Origin: Trinickia symbiotica
GTDB taxonomy: Bacteria > Pseudomonadota > Gammaproteobacteria > Burkholderiales > Burkholderiaceae
DNA length: 64,000 bases
NCBI RefSeq assembly: GCF_002934455.1
Contig: NZ_PTIR01000006.1
Coordinates: 186,001 to 250,000, forward strand
Reading direction: 5' to 3'
The notes under the pieces were generated by a model. The model was not told the DNA's origin. It saw only the letters and a program-made list of their open reading frames with translations, and did not search any database. Of this stretch, positions 9,364-19,555 are shown one piece after another. Made by a program: the position numbers and the translations under genes. The stretch's first letter is position 1. Every line of letters starts with the position of its first letter.

Positions 9364-12300
9364 ATGGCCCACTTCTCGTGTTTCCCCGGTGCTACGGCGC
9401 TATCCGAATTCCGTCAAACCCGCCTGCTCGAGACGCTTGCCCGCATCGATCCGAACATCGTCGGCGTGCGCGGCCAATATCTGCACTTCGTCAACGCATT
9501 GACGCCGCTCACCTCCGAGGACACTGCGCGCATCGAGGCGCTCGTGCACTACGGCACGCCGTTCGCGACGGGCGAGGGGCGCGGCGCCACCGAGACCTTT
9601 CTCGTCGTGCCGCGCTTCGGCACCGTCTCACCATGGGCGAGCAAGGCAACGGACATCGCGCATCACTGCGGCCTCACGCACTTGCGCCGCATCGAGCGCG
9701 GAATCGAATACACGGTAATGCTGAAGACCGGCTTTTTGGGCGTTGGCGGCAGTAAGGGCTTGACCGACGAAGCGCGTGCGGCTGTCGCGGTCGCGCTGCA
9801 CGACCGCATGACCGAAAGCGTCGTGCGCGCACGCGACGAGGCGCTGCATCTCTTCGACGAGCTGCCTGCCAAGCCTCTGTCAACCGTCGACATCCTCGCG
9901 CATGGGCGCGGCGCGCTCGAGCGCGCGAATACTGAGCTGGGCCTCGCGCTGGCCGAAGACGAGATCGACTATCTCGTCGATGCCTTCACGAAGCTCGGCC
10001 GCGACCCGAGCGACGTCGAGCTCATGATGTTCGCGCAGGCGAACAGCGAGCACTGCCGCCACAAGATCTTCAACGCTCAATGGACGATCGACGGCGAGCC
10101 GCAGGACACGTCGCTGTTCCAGATGATCAAGAACACGGAGACGTTGAGCCCGCAGGGAACGATCGTCGCCTATTCGGACAACTCCGCGATCATGGAAGGG
10201 GGGGCGGCCGAGCGCTGGTTCCCGCGGCAGGCGCGCGCTGGGGATGCTCAAGGCACCACCGGCGCCGAACGCGCCGGCGGTGCGCTTGACGAGCGCTACG
10301 GGCGTCACGTCGAGCTCACGCATACGCTCATGAAGGTGGAGACGCACAACCACCCGACTGCGATTTCGCCGTTCGCGGGCGCCGCCACGGGCGCCGGCGG
10401 CGAGATTCGCGACGAAGGTGCGACGGGCCGCGGCGCGCGCCCGAAAGCGGGCCTCACGGGCTTCACCGTGTCGAATCTCGAGCTGCCCGGCGCCGTCGAG
10501 CCGTGGGAAAACGCGCGCGACGCCGCCTTACCGCCGGCCTCGCGCAATCCGGCCGAGCAGCACTCCGCCTACGGGCGGCCCGACCGGATCGCGTCGCCGT
10601 TGCAAATCATGATCGACGGCCCGCTCGGCGGGGCCGCATTCAACAACGAATTCGGGCGGCCGAACCTCGGCGGCTACTTCCGCGTCTACGAGCAGAACGT
10701 CGGCGGCCAGGTGCGCGGCTATCACAAGCCGATCATGATCGCGGGCGGCATCGGCAACATCTCGGCGGCGCATACGCACAAGCATGACCTGCCGGCCGGT
10801 ACGCTGCTGATTCAGATCGGCGGGCCCGGCATGCGGATCGGCATGGGCGGCGGCGCGGCGAGCTCGATGGCGACGGGCGCGAACACGGCCGAGCTCGATT
10901 TCGACTCGGTGCAGCGCGGCAATCCCGAGATCGAGCGGCGCGCGCAGGAAGTCATCAACGCGTGCTGGCAGCTTGGCGAAAGCAATCCGATCCTGAGCAT
11001 TCACGACGTCGGCGCCGGCGGACTCTCGAACGCATTTCCCGAGCTCGTCGATGGTGCGGGCAAAGGCGCGCGCTTCGAGCTGCGCCAGGTCCCACTCGAG
11101 GAAAGCGGCCTGTCGCCGCGTGAGATCTGGTCCAATGAAGCGCAGGAACGCTACGTCCTCGCGATTGCACCGGCCGATCTTCCCACGTTCGAAGCGATCT
11201 GCGCGCGCGAGCGTTGTCCGCTCGCGGTCGTCGGCGTGGCGACGGAGGAGCGGCAGTTGCAACTCATCGATACGCAGGCCGAAGGAGCCGCGGGACGTCC
11301 CGTCGACATGCCGATGGAGGTGCTGCTCGGCAAGCCGCCGCGCATGCATCGCAACGTCGAACGCGTGGCGGCCGAGCGCGCGCCCGTCGACGTTACAGGC
11401 TTGTCCCTCGCCGAGCTTGCCGTCTCGGTGCTCAAGCATCCGACCGTCGCGAGCAAGTCGTTCCTGATCACGATCGGCGATCGAAGCGTCGGCGGCACGA
11501 GCGTGCGCGATCAGATGGTCGGGCCCTGGCAGGTTCCGGTGGCCGACTGTGCGATTACGGCCGTCGATTACGCCGGTTTCCGCGGCGAGGCGATGACGAT
11601 GGCCGAGCGCACGCCGCTCGCCGTCATCGACGCGCCGGCATCGGGCCGCATGGCCGTCGGCGAAGCGATCACGAACATCGCGGCGGCGCCGATCGCGTCC
11701 CTCGACAAGCTCAAGCTCTCGGCGAACTGGATGGCCGCATGCGGGAGCGCCGGCGAGGACGCCGCGCTCTTCGATACGGTGAAGGCGATCGGCATGGAGC
11801 TTTGCCCGGCGCTCGGAATCGGCATTCCGGTCGGGAAGGATTCATTGTCGATGAAGACGAAATGGGACGAGAAGGGCGTCGCGAAGGAAGTGACGTCGCC
11901 CGTCTCGCTGATCATCTCCGCATTTGCGCCCGTCGACGACGTGCGCCGCCATTTGACGCCGCAGCTCCGTCGATCCGGCGAAGCCGGCGATACGGTGTTG
12001 ATCGCGATCGATCTCGGCCGCGGCAAGCAGCGGCTCGGCGGCAGCATCCTCGCGCAAGTGACGCAGCAAGTCGGCGACAGCGTGCCCGACGTCGACGATC
12101 CCGAGGATCTGAAACGCTTCTTCGCCGCCATTCAGGCGCTCAATGCGGCGGGCCTGATACTCGCCTATCACGACCGCTCGGACGGGGGCTTGTGGGCAAC
12201 CGTCTGCGAGATGGCGTTCGCCGGACACGTGGGCGTATCGCTGAACGTCGACATGCTCACCCTCGATGCCGCCCATGAGTTCGATTATGGCGATGCGAAG

Positions 12301-13470
12301 GACTGGGCGAAGCAGACTAGCGGGCGGCGCGACGATCGCACGTTGCACGCGCTCTTCGCCGAAGAGCTCGGCGCGGTGATCCAGGTGCAGGCAGCCGAGC
12401 GCGACAACGTGCTCGGCGTGCTACGCGAGCATGGGCTCTCGGCTTGCTCGCACGTGATCGGCAAGCTCAACGAGCGCGACGTCATCGAGGTCTATCGCGA
12501 CGCGAAGAAGATCTACGATGCGCCGCGCGCCGAATTGCAGCGCGCCTGGACGGAAGTGAGCTGGCGCATCGCGCGATTGCGCGACAACCCGGCTTGCGCC
12601 GATTCCGAATACGACGCGTTGCTCGATGCGGCGGACCCAGGCATTTCGCCGCAGTTGGCGTTCGATCCGCAGGAGGACGTGGCGGCGCCGTACCTGAATA
12701 AAGGCGCGCGTCCGCGCGTGGCGATCCTGCGCGAGCAGGGCGTGAACTCGCATCTCGAGACGGCCTATGCGTTCGATCGCGCGGGCTTCGATGCCTATGA
12801 CGTGCACATGAGCGACTTGCTGTCGGGCCGTGCGACGCTGGCCGACTTCGCCGGCGCCGTGGCCTGTGGCGGGTTCTCCTATGGCGACGTGCTCGGGGCG
12901 GGTGAAGGCTGGGCGAAGACGATTCGCTTCAACCCGATGCTCGCCGACATGTTCGCGGCGTTCTTCGGCCGGCCCGACACGTTCGCGCTCGGCATCTGCA
13001 ACGGTTGCCAGATGATGAGCAGCCTCGCGTCGATGATTCCCGGCGCCGATGCGTGGCCGAAGTTTACGCGGAACAAGTCGGAGCAGTTCGAGGCGCGGTT
13101 CTCGCTCGTGCGTATCGAGCCCTCGCCGTCGATCTTCTTCGCCGGCATGGAGGGCTCGCGAATTCCCGTTGCCGTGGCCCACGGAGAAGGGTTCGCGGAC
13201 TTCTCTCAGCAAGGTGATCCTGCGCGCGCGAACGTGGCGATGCGCTTCGTCGATCACCGCGGCGAAGCCACCGAGCGTTATCCGTTCAACCCGAACGGTT
13301 CGCCCGCCGGTATCACGTCCGTGACGACGCCCGACGGCCGATTCACGGTGCTGATGCCGCACATGGAGCGCGTGCATCGGACGGTGCAGATGAGCTGGCA
13401 TCCTGAGAGCTGGGGCGAAGCGAGCCCATGGATGCGCGTGTTCCGCAACGCACGGCGCTGGCTCGCGTAA
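9364..13470 (+). CDS. purL: Phosphoribosylformylglycinamidine synthase (FGAM synthetase)
   Basis: A 1368-aa large-type PurL, which makes FGAM from FGAR, ATP and glutamine in de novo purine synthesis. It has the N-terminal PurS-like region, two AIRS-type synthetase domains ([49 protein letters not shown]) and a C-terminal class I glutaminase. The glutaminase has the nucleophile in [13 protein letters not shown] and the His/Glu of the triad in [13 protein letters not shown]. The start [16 protein letters not shown] is the family N terminus. Near residue 290-310 a low-complexity stretch ([18 protein letters not shown]) sits before [11 protein letters not shown] and looks like a small lineage-specific insertion. 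Its DNA contains a 7-bp inverted repeat (10259-10277). Confidence 0.97.
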   Translation: MAHFSCFPGATALSEFRQTRLLETLARIDPNIVGVRGQYLHFVNALTPLTSEDTARIEALVHYGTPFATGEGRGATETFLVVPRFGTVSPWASKATDIAHHCGLTHLRRIERGIEYTVMLKTGFLGVGGSKGLTDEARAAVAVALHDRMTESVVRARDEALHLFDELPAKPLSTVDILAHGRGALERANTELGLALAEDEIDYLVDAFTKLGRDPSDVELMMFAQANSEHCRHKIFNAQWTIDGEPQDTSLFQMIKNTETLSPQGTIVAYSDNSAIMEGGAAERWFPRQARAGDAQGTTGAERAGGALDERYGRHVELTHTLMKVETHNHPTAISPFAGAATGAGGEIRDEGATGRGARPKAGLTGFTVSNLELPGAVEPWENARDAALPPASRNPAEQHSAYGRPDRIASPLQIMIDGPLGGAAFNNEFGRPNLGGYFRVYEQNVGGQVRGYHKPIMIAGGIGNISAAHTHKHDLPAGTLLIQIGGPGMRIGMGGGAASSMATGANTAELDFDSVQRGNPEIERRAQEVINACWQLGESNPILSIHDVGAGGLSNAFPELVDGAGKGARFELRQVPLEESGLSPREIWSNEAQERYVLAIAPADLPTFEAICARERCPLAVVGVATEERQLQLIDTQAEGAAGRPVDMPMEVLLGKPPRMHRNVERVAAERAPVDVTGLSLAELAVSVLKHPTVASKSFLITIGDRSVGGTSVRDQMVGPWQVPVADCAITAVDYAGFRGEAMTMAERTPLAVIDAPASGRMAVGEAITNIAAAPIASLDKLKLSANWMAACGSAGEDAALFDTVKAIGMELCPALGIGIPVGKDSLSMKTKWDEKGVAKEVTSPVSLIISAFAPVDDVRRHLTPQLRRSGEAGDTVLIAIDLGRGKQRLGGSILAQVTQQVGDSVPDVDDPEDLKRFFAAIQALNAAGLILAYHDRSDGGLWATVCEMAFAGHVGVSLNVDMLTLDAAHEFDYGDAKDWAKQTSGRRDDRTLHALFAEELGAVIQVQAAERDNVLGVLREHGLSACSHVIGKLNERDVIEVYRDAKKIYDAPRAELQRAWTEVSWRIARLRDNPACADSEYDALLDAADPGISPQLAFDPQEDVAAPYLNKGARPRVAILREQGVNSHLETAYAFDRAGFDAYDVHMSDLLSGRATLADFAGAVACGGFSYGDVLGAGEGWAKTIRFNPMLADMFAAFFGRPDTFALGICNGCQMMSSLASMIPGADAWPKFTRNKSEQFEARFSLVRIEPSPSIFFAGMEGSRIPVAVAHGEGFADFSQQGDPARANVAMRFVDHRGEATERYPFNPNGSPAGITSVTTPDGRFTVLMPHMERVHRTVQMSWHPESWGEASPWMRVFRNARRWLA

Positions 13471-13665
13471 GACGGCGAGACGGCGAGACGGCAGCGCTAT
13501 CCGCCGTTCATGCGCGGCGATGCCTTTGCAGTCATCGCCGGCCGATGCGCTGACCCAAGAATAAGAAAATCCTTACACGCCATTCGATAAAGAGTCGGAA
13601 GGCGGGGTCGTTTACATAGTTGAAACATAACGAGCCCGGCAGGCGCGTCCCATTGGCGCGCCGAC

Positions 13666-14838
13666 ATGCCGCGGCCCACAACGACCCACGCAATAGTGCG
13701 ACGAAAGAGACCTGCAATCCGCAGCCATGGCATCACGCGCGCAGCGAAGCTGACGCTCGAGACCGCCGCGCTGACGCTGACGCTTTTGGCAGCCGCACGG
13801 GGTGCGCATGCCGGGGAATTGCCGTCGATGTTCTCGTTGAGCGGCTTCGGCACGCTCGGCGTGGCGCACTCGAGTCTCGACACCGCCGATTTCACGGGCG
13901 CCGCATTTCAGCCGGCAGGCGCCGGATACACGCGCCACTTCAACTTTGCCGGCGACACGAAGTTCGGGCTCCAGCTCACGGGCCGGTTCACGGACAAGCT
14001 GACGGCGCTCGTGCAAGTCGTATCGCGCTACAACTACGATAACCGCTACACGCCGACGATCGAGTGGGCGAACGTGAACTACGCGTTCACGCCGGACTTC
14101 AACGTACGGGTAGGACGGATCGAACTGCCCACCTTCCTCAGCTCCGACTACCGCGAAGTGGGTTATGCCAACCCATGGGTACGCGTGCCCGGAGAGCTCT
14201 ATAACCTGGAGCCAATCACGAACAGCGACGGCGTCGATGCGTCTTACAGGCTGCGCTTTGCGCACGTCGTCGACACACTGCATTTCATTTATGGCCGCAC
14301 CTCGTTCCATATCACTCCAGGCGGCACGAAGATCAAGGGGACGGACATCGGCGGAGTGGTGGACACGCTCGAGTACCGGAGCCTGACTCTGCATATCGGC
14401 TACCTTCACGCATACACCTCGTCGCCGTTCGTGCAAAGATCGGCCGCGGTGGCCTACAGCGTCGGCATCGGTTACGACGTCCCGCGCTGGTTCGTGCAAG
14501 GCGAGGTCGCACGTGTGACGGCCGATCGACTGACCCCGGGCTACCTCGCCGGCTACCTGAGCGGCGGCGTGCGCTTCGGCCAATTCACGCCGTACGCGAC
14601 ATACGCCCTCGAGCATGCGCTCAACTATCAGACCGTCATCCCGAACGCGAACCTTGGGCAAAAGGATCTGTCGGTGGGCCTGCGTTGGGATTTCGCGAAA
14701 AATCTCGACATGAAGGTGCAGTACGAACACATCTGGACACCGGCCCAATCGGCGGGGCTCTTCATCGACGAGCAGCCGAACTTCCGCAACGGCTGCGCGG
14801 CGAATGTGTTCAGCGCCACCCTTGACTTCGTCTTCTAG
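13666..14838 (+). CDS. Outer-membrane porin-like beta-barrel protein
   Basis: A 390-aa exported protein. A hydrophobic N-terminal segment (LTLETAALTLTLLAAARGAHA) ends in a signal-peptidase-like AHA. The mature part begins ELPSMFSLSGFGTLGV, a typical porin first strand. Alternating aromatic/polar strands follow, and the last residue is Phe (SATLDFVF), the outer-membrane barrel C-terminal signature recognised by BamA. Several segments (RVGRIELPTFLSSDYREVGYANPW, given here only in outline) resemble porin_O/P-type barrels seen beside phosphate-binding-like proteins. The solute is unknown. The PstS-like gene starts 8 nt after the stop and a GGDEF-EAL gene follows, so a shared transcript and sensing role are likely. 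The start at 13666 is the only ATG that keeps a complete signal peptide. Confidence 0.78.
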   Translation: MPRPTTTHAIVRRKRPAIRSHGITRAAKLTLETAALTLTLLAAARGAHAGELPSMFSLSGFGTLGVAHSSLDTADFTGAAFQPAGAGYTRHFNFAGDTKFGLQLTGRFTDKLTALVQVVSRYNYDNRYTPTIEWANVNYAFTPDFNVRVGRIELPTFLSSDYREVGYANPWVRVPGELYNLEPITNSDGVDASYRLRFAHVVDTLHFIYGRTSFHITPGGTKIKGTDIGGVVDTLEYRSLTLHIGYLHAYTSSPFVQRSAAVAYSVGIGYDVPRWFVQGEVARVTADRLTPGYLAGYLSGGVRFGQFTPYATYALEHALNYQTVIPNANLGQKDLSVGLRWDFAKNLDMKVQYEHIWTPAQSAGLFIDEQPNFRNGCAANVFSATLDFVF

Positions 14839-14846
14839 GGGCGCGC

Positions 14847-15284
14847 ATGCACGGGATCAAGCGAAAGCTGTCGGGCGCTCTGATCGGCGCAATTCTCGCG
14901 CTTTGCGCGACGGTGTGCGACGCGCAGATCGTCGTCATCGTGTCGGCGAAAAGTCGGCTGACGTCGCTCACGGTGAGCGATGTCGCCGATATCTACCTCG
15001 GACGCATGAGCCAGCTGCCCGATGGCGTTGAAGTGGTGCCGATCGATTACAACGACGACGACGCGCGGCGCGCCGAATTCTACAAGCTCGTCGCGGGCAA
15101 GTCGCTCGCGCAATTGCGCGCTTATTGGCCGAAGCTGATCTTCACGGGACGAGGCGTGCCGCCGCGCGCGACAGCGGACGCTCGGGCCGTCAAGAAGATC
15201 GTTGCCGCGTCGCCGAACGCGATCGGATATATCGACAGAAGCGAATTGGATTCAAGTGTGAAAGCAGTGCTGACCCTGCACTGA
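14847..15284 (+). CDS. Small PstS-like periplasmic substrate-binding protein
   Basis: A 145-aa secreted protein. Its signal peptide is LSGALIGAILALCATVCDAQ. The mature part reads IVVIVSAKSRLTSLTVSDVA, DIYLGRMSQLPDG, VPIDYNDDD, FYKLVAGKSLAQLRAYWPKL, FTGRGVPPR and SPNAIGYIDRSEL. These are blocks of the PBP-like domain of phosphate-type binding proteins, but only about half the length of PstS, so probably one lobe or a minimal version. It has no ABC permease or ATPase nearby. Sitting between a porin and a membrane GGDEF-EAL protein, it is more likely to present a ligand to the sensor's periplasmic domain than to feed a transporter. That role is inference. Confidence 0.75.
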   Translation: MHGIKRKLSGALIGAILALCATVCDAQIVVIVSAKSRLTSLTVSDVADIYLGRMSQLPDGVEVVPIDYNDDDARRAEFYKLVAGKSLAQLRAYWPKLIFTGRGVPPRATADARAVKKIVAASPNAIGYIDRSELDSSVKAVLTLH

Positions 15285-15305
15285 CCGCTACGAATGGCGG
15301 AGAAG

Positions 15306-17651
15306 ATGGAGACCTTGAAAACGGCTCGAGGTGTAAGCAAGGCCCGTATTTCGGGCCTTGCGCGCGACATGGCGCGGCGCGCGACGCGCCATGTGCCCCC
15401 GCGCTTTCTCGAAGCCTATGTTTTCTTTCCCTGCGTGACGCTGATCTTCCTGCTGGTCTTCTGGTGCTCGGTTGCTTACACGATCCGCATGGAATATGAG
15501 ACAGCGGTGAGCGCCGCGGCGGAGTCGAGCCGCCAGCTGGCGGACACTTATGAAGCGCAGGCTGTGCGCAATCTCGCGGAAATCGACCGTACGTTGAAGA
15601 TGGTGGCGTACGCCTACGCAATGAAAGGGGACCACGCGCTCGAAGAGATGGAGGACAGGCAAATGCTCCCTCCGGCAATCGTATTTCATGTGGCCATTGC
15701 AACGAGCCGCGGCGAGGTGATTGCGAGCTCGCGGAAGCTACCGGAGCCGCGCGTCGGCAGCGAGCCGTTCTTCAAGGCAATGTCAGGCAACGGCGGCGAT
15801 GCGCTTTTCATCGGTCAGGTCGAGCGCAATGCTGGCTCGGGCGCCCCCGAGATCGTCTTCAGCCGACGACTTGCGGACGCGAGCGGCCGCTTCGCGGGCA
15901 TCGTCATGTTGACCGTCGACCCATCGTACTTCGCGAGTGCTTATGACGCCGCTCAAATGGGCCGACATGGCTTTCTGGGTCTGCTTGGCACGGACGGCAT
16001 CATGCGCGTGGAGCGTGTGGGCGACGACATTTCGTGGGGCGCGGCGGTCGCGGTGCCGCCCGCCCGCGGCGTATCGGGCAAGCCCGGCGTCATGCCCTGG
16101 GATGCCGGCGTCGCACGTTTCACCAACGTGCGCGCGTTGCACGGCTTCCCGCTCGTCGCCATCGTCGGGCTTTCTCGCGAAGAGGCGCTGTCGCGTTTTC
16201 GCCGCGATCGGCAGCTCTATGTGTTGTCGAGCGCGGCCGGCAGCATGCTGTTGCTGGTTTTAACGGCGATCCTGAGTGCGAAGAGCTGGGCGCTCGCGCG
16301 CGACCGCGCGCGGACCGAGGAACGGATTCGCCATATGGCGACGCACGATGCGCTGACCGGATTACCGAACCGCTCGCTGCTGCGAGACCGCTTGGATCAG
16401 GAACTGGAGCACGCGCAACGGCACGGCTACGCCGTCACCGTCGTCTTCATCGACCTCGACAACTTCAAGCTGATCAACGACAGCCTTGGACACCGTGCCG
16501 GCGACGAGTTACTGAAGGCGGTATCGAGCCGCATGCGGTCGTGTCTGCGCCAGGCGGATACCGTCGTTCGCCTTGGCGGCGACGAGTTCGTGCTCGTGCT
16601 CGGCAACGAATCGGCGGATGGTCCGGGTGCCTACCTCGCGATCGAGCGCGTGCGCGAAGCGATTTCCGAGCCGGTCGAACTGGTCGGGCAGACGTACCAG
16701 GTCACCTGCAGCATGGGGATGGCGAGCTATCCGATCGACGGCAATGACGCGGAAACGTTGCTGAGTCACGCGGACGCCGCGATGTATCGCGCGAAGGAAG
16801 TGGGCCGCAACAATAGCCAATGGTATCGCCCGGAGATGAATGCCAGGCTGCGCGATCGCCTGCGTCGGCAAAAGCAGTTGGGCGAAGCGCTGGCGCGCGA
16901 CCAGTTTCGCGTCGTGTATCAGCCGCAGGTCGACGCACGCACGCGCAACATCTTGGGTGTCGAAGCATTGCTGCGCTGGGACCATCCTGCCGACGGCCCC
17001 ATATCGCCGATGACGTTCATCCCGTTGGCGGAGGAAACGGGGCTGATCGTGCCGATCGGCGAGTGGGTCTTGCGTTCGGCGTGCCGGCAAGGCGTGCGGT
17101 GGCGGCGCGCGGGCTTGCCTCCCGTCAGGATCTCGGTCAACGTATCGGCCAGACAGTTTCTGCACGACGGGTGGGCACAGACGGTGGCTAGCGCACTCGA
17201 GGACAGCGGATTCGATGCACGTCACCTTGAACTCGAGCTGACCGAGAGCCTCATCATGCAGGATCTGGACCGCTGTGTTCAAACGATGAAGCGGCTGCAG
17301 GATATGGGCGTTCGATTCTCGATCGACGATTTCGGCACCGGCTATTCGAGTCTCAGCGCGCTCAAGCATTTGCCGATCGCCCGGCTGAAAATCGACAAAT
17401 CGTTCATCCGCGAGCTGCCGCAACGTGAGGATGACAGGGCGATCGTCATGGCCGTGATTTCGATGAGCCGGCGCCTGAACTTGAACGTAATTGCGGAAGG
17501 GGTCGAGACTCAGGCTCAGGTCGACTTCCTTTGCGAGAACGGCTGCGACGAGATTCAGGGCTACTACTTCAGTCGGCCCCTGACGCCCGCCGAAATCGGG
17601 GCGATGCTGGCGGTGCAGCCCACCGTCGCAAGCGCACGGGAAGATGCTTGA
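15306..17651 (+). CDS. Membrane sensor with dCache-like periplasmic, GGDEF and EAL domains
   Basis: About 781 aa. A first membrane segment (FFPCVTLIFLLVFWCSVAYT, ~residue 35-55) is followed by a ~250-aa periplasmic region with the Cache pattern (ADTYEAQAVRNLAEIDRTLK, then GLSREEALSRFRRDRQ). A second membrane segment lies at ~305-327. The diguanylate cyclase domain has intact LGGDEF at ~423-428. The phosphodiesterase domain has intact EALLRWDHP at ~553 and DDFGTGYSSL, so both c-di-GMP synthesis and hydrolysis residues are present. The start is uncertain. An ATG at 15294 is in frame without a ribosome site; the ATG at 15306 has GGAG just upstream. An ATG at 15369 would follow a strong hairpin at 15338-15360. 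The porin and PstS-like neighbours suggest it senses a periplasmic anion or small ligand. Confidence 0.86.
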   Translation: METLKTARGVSKARISGLARDMARRATRHVPPRFLEAYVFFPCVTLIFLLVFWCSVAYTIRMEYETAVSAAAESSRQLADTYEAQAVRNLAEIDRTLKMVAYAYAMKGDHALEEMEDRQMLPPAIVFHVAIATSRGEVIASSRKLPEPRVGSEPFFKAMSGNGGDALFIGQVERNAGSGAPEIVFSRRLADASGRFAGIVMLTVDPSYFASAYDAAQMGRHGFLGLLGTDGIMRVERVGDDISWGAAVAVPPARGVSGKPGVMPWDAGVARFTNVRALHGFPLVAIVGLSREEALSRFRRDRQLYVLSSAAGSMLLLVLTAILSAKSWALARDRARTEERIRHMATHDALTGLPNRSLLRDRLDQELEHAQRHGYAVTVVFIDLDNFKLINDSLGHRAGDELLKAVSSRMRSCLRQADTVVRLGGDEFVLVLGNESADGPGAYLAIERVREAISEPVELVGQTYQVTCSMGMASYPIDGNDAETLLSHADAAMYRAKEVGRNNSQWYRPEMNARLRDRLRRQKQLGEALARDQFRVVYQPQVDARTRNILGVEALLRWDHPADGPISPMTFIPLAEETGLIVPIGEWVLRSACRQGVRWRRAGLPPVRISVNVSARQFLHDGWAQTVASALEDSGFDARHLELELTESLIMQDLDRCVQTMKRLQDMGVRFSIDDFGTGYSSLSALKHLPIARLKIDKSFIRELPQREDDRAIVMAVISMSRRLNLNVIAEGVETQAQVDFLCENGCDEIQGYYFSRPLTPAEIGAMLAVQPTVASAREDA
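15338..15360 (+). terminator. Terminator-like hairpin at the 5' end of the GGDEF-EAL gene
   Basis: CAAGGCCCG-TATTT-CGGGCCTTG is a perfect 9-bp stem with a 5-nt loop. It has no T-run downstream (CGCGCGACATGG follows). It lies 54 nt after the PstS-like stop codon and inside the longest version of the next reading frame, so it could be an attenuating or RNA-stabilising element between the genes. Confidence 0.4.
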
Positions 17652-17688
17652 TGGAAGCAGCCGCGCGGCGCGGCCTTCGCGATCGGCA

Positions 17689-17719
17689 AAAACGACGATG
17701 CCGCCCGAAGGCGGCATCG
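17689..17719 (-). terminator. Rho-independent terminator of the yciB-bolA-ppiC transcript
   Basis: Read on the minus strand, GATGCCGCC-TTCG-GGCGGCATC (9-bp perfect stem, stable tetraloop) is followed by GTCGTTTTT. It lies 29 nt beyond the ppiC stop codon, in the gap with the convergent GGDEF-EAL gene. Confidence 0.75.
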
Positions 17720-17747
17720 CTTCGCTCCGCCAACGTCAGCCTGGCGC

Positions 17748-18527
17748 TTACTGAATCTTTGCTTGTGCGCGCAGATTCTGTTCGAACGACTGCAGCTTCT
17801 CCTGCTGCATCTGCTGAACAATCTGCTGCTTGACCTGATCGAGCGGCGGAGGCGTGACGGGCCGCGAGTCGTCGAGACGAATGATGTGCCAGCCGAACTG
17901 CGTGTGCACCGGCTCTTGCGTCATCTGCCCCTTCTGCAGCTTCTCGGCCGCCTGGGCGAATTCGGGCACGTAGGCACTCGGGTTCGACCAGTCGAGATCG
18001 CCGCCGTTCTTGGCCGAGCCCGGGTCCTTCGAGTACTGCTTGGCGAGATCCTCGAACTTCGCGCCACCCTTGATCTTCGCGATGATGTCCTTCGCCTGCT
18101 GCTCGTTGTCCACGAGGATGTGGTGCAAATGCAGCTCGTTGCCGCCCACTTGCTTCACGAGCTCGTCGTAGCGCGCCTTGACGTCGGCATCGCTCGGCGT
18201 GTTTTTCTTCACGAAATCCTCGATGAGCGCGCGCAGCACGACGGTTTGCTGAGCCACGGCCACTTGCGCCTTCACGTCGGCGCGCGTCGGAATGCCTTCG
18301 CGAGCGGCTTCCTGCATGAGGATCTCACGATTGATGAGCTCGTCTCGCACGGCTTGCTGCAGTTGGGGGCTGTCTTGCTGGCCTTGCTTCACGAGCTGAC
18401 CGATCAGCGCGTCGGCGCGCGATTTCGGAATGGGCGTGCCGTTGACGACGGCAATGTTCTGCGCGAAGGCCGGAGCAGCCGCGAACGCGGCAAGCAATAC
18501 CCAAAGTCGGGTTTTGTTATGGATCAT
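17748..18527 (-). CDS. Periplasmic parvulin-type peptidyl-prolyl cis-trans isomerase
   Basis: A 259-aa secreted foldase. Its signal peptide is LWVLLAAFAAAPAFA, followed by QNIAVVNGTPIPK. A SurA-N-like helical region precedes the parvulin domain (~130-225), which has LHLHHILVDNEQQAKDI, YSKDPGSAKNGGDLDWSNP and VHTQFGWHIIRLDDSRP. The C terminus is Gln-rich (QVKQQIVQQMQQEKLQ). The start MIHNKTRLW at 18527 directly precedes the signal peptide; an upstream in-frame extension is implausible. It is the last gene of the yciB-bolA-ppi set, a common Burkholderiales order. The family assists folding of exported proteins. It is separate from ppiD at 686, so the window has two periplasmic parvulins. Confidence 0.92.
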   Translation of the reverse strand: MIHNKTRLWVLLAAFAAAPAFAQNIAVVNGTPIPKSRADALIGQLVKQGQQDSPQLQQAVRDELINREILMQEAAREGIPTRADVKAQVAVAQQTVVLRALIEDFVKKNTPSDADVKARYDELVKQVGGNELHLHHILVDNEQQAKDIIAKIKGGAKFEDLAKQYSKDPGSAKNGGDLDWSNPSAYVPEFAQAAEKLQKGQMTQEPVHTQFGWHIIRLDDSRPVTPPPLDQVKQQIVQQMQQEKLQSFEQNLRAQAKIQ

Positions 18528-18626
18528 CGGACGTTTCCTAGCGTTCCAAATGGGAAGGATTCGATAAGAGACAGCCCCCGGTGCTTTTGTTTCCTTCCTG
18601 ATACGGGGGCGCTTATGACATTTCAT

Positions 18627-18965
18627 CTATGACTTCGATGAAGGCGCATCGGGCAAACGTACAAACTCTTCGGGCGTGTACGCCATGATCGCGAGCGCAT
18701 GGATGCCGCGCTGCATCACGTCGGCCAGCGCATCATACACCAGGCGGTGCCGCGCGATGCGCGCCTTGCCGCCGAACGCGGCCGCCACCACCGTGACGGT
18801 GTAATGCCCGCCCGCCGCCGCGCCCGCATGGCCCGCGTGCTGCGCGCTGTCATCGCGGACAGCGAGCCGCGTCGGTTCGAGCGCCGCGCCGATGCGCGCC
18901 TCGATGAACGCGATGCGCTCGGCCGGCGTTGCCGTCATGAATTGCTCGGCGGACACAGCAGTCAT
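18627..18965 (-). CDS. bolA: BolA family protein
   Basis: A 112-aa cytoplasmic protein. It has the BolA fold signatures RIGAALEPTRLAVRDDSAQH near the N terminus, HYTVTVVAAAFGGKARIARHR in the middle (given in outline) and MQRGIHALAIMAYTPEEF at the end. A conserved His suits Fe-S cluster sharing with monothiol glutaredoxins. BolA proteins act in Fe-S trafficking and stress-linked cell-shape control. The start MTAVSAEQF at 18965 comes 2 nt after the yciB stop codon, indicating co-transcription and probably translational coupling. A Gly/Ala/His-rich insertion (HAGHAGAAAGGHY) makes it slightly longer than E. coli BolA (105 aa). Confidence 0.9.
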   Translation of the reverse strand: MTAVSAEQFMTATPAERIAFIEARIGAALEPTRLAVRDDSAQHAGHAGAAAGGHYTVTVVAAAFGGKARIARHRLVYDALADVMQRGIHALAIMAYTPEEFVRLPDAPSSKS

Positions 18966-18967
18966 CG

Positions 18968-19498
18968 TCACTCCTCCTTCATGTACTTCGCGAGCCACAG
19001 GCTCTGGGCAACGATGAAGAGCACCATCGCGCCCGTGGTACCGAAGAGCTTGAAGTTGACCCACTGCGACTCGGTGAAATTGCCGACGACGTAAAGGTTC
19101 ACGATGCCGAGCGCAACGAAAAAGAGCGCCCAGGCGACATTGAGCTTATCCCAGACCGCGTGCGGCAGCGTAAGCTGCTTGCCCATCATCGTTTCGATGA
19201 GATTCTTGCGAAAGCCGTAGCGCGCGACGAAAAGCCCGGCGGCAAATAGCCAGTACAGCGCGGTCGGTTTCCATTGGATGAATTTCTGATCGTGCAGGAC
19301 GAGCGTCGCTCCGCCGAAGACGACGATCACGCCGAGGCTGACCCAGAGCATCGTGTCGACTTTGCGGTGCCGAAAAGCCACCCACGCCACTTGCACGAGC
19401 GTCGCGGCGATCGCGACGGCCGTGGCCGTGAAGATGCCCCAGACCTTGAACGCCACAAAAAAGAGGATGATCGGGAAGAGATCGAAGAGAAATTTCAT
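18968..19498 (-). CDS. yciB: Inner-membrane septation protein YciB (IspZ)
   Basis: A 176-aa polytopic inner-membrane protein. The N terminus [20 protein letters not shown] is the family hallmark. About five membrane segments follow, with [60 protein letters not shown] and [11 protein letters not shown]. YciB affects cell-envelope synthesis and septation. Length is standard (~176-180 aa). The start ATG at 19498 lies just downstream of the msrB terminator, so its own promoter should be within the ~55 nt to that stem. It overlaps nothing and is 2 nt ahead of bolA. Confidence 0.95.
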   Translation of the reverse strand: MKFLFDLFPIILFFVAFKVWGIFTATAVAIAATLVQVAWVAFRHRKVDTMLWVSLGVIVVFGGATLVLHDQKFIQWKPTALYWLFAAGLFVARYGFRKNLIETMMGKQLTLPHAVWDKLNVAWALFFVALGIVNLYVVGNFTESQWVNFKLFGTTGAMVLFIVAQSLWLAKYMKEE

Positions 19499-19555
19499 CG
19501 GACTGTACGAAAGGCTTCGCTGTTCGGGCCGGGGCGGATTCGACGCACATTGTCG

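Noticed and set aside
7596-9755. A 719-codon plus-strand open frame opposite the DadA-like gene
   Set aside because: The composition is Arg/Ala-rich without domains, it covers the purL promoter, and the minus-strand gene has clear FAD motifs.
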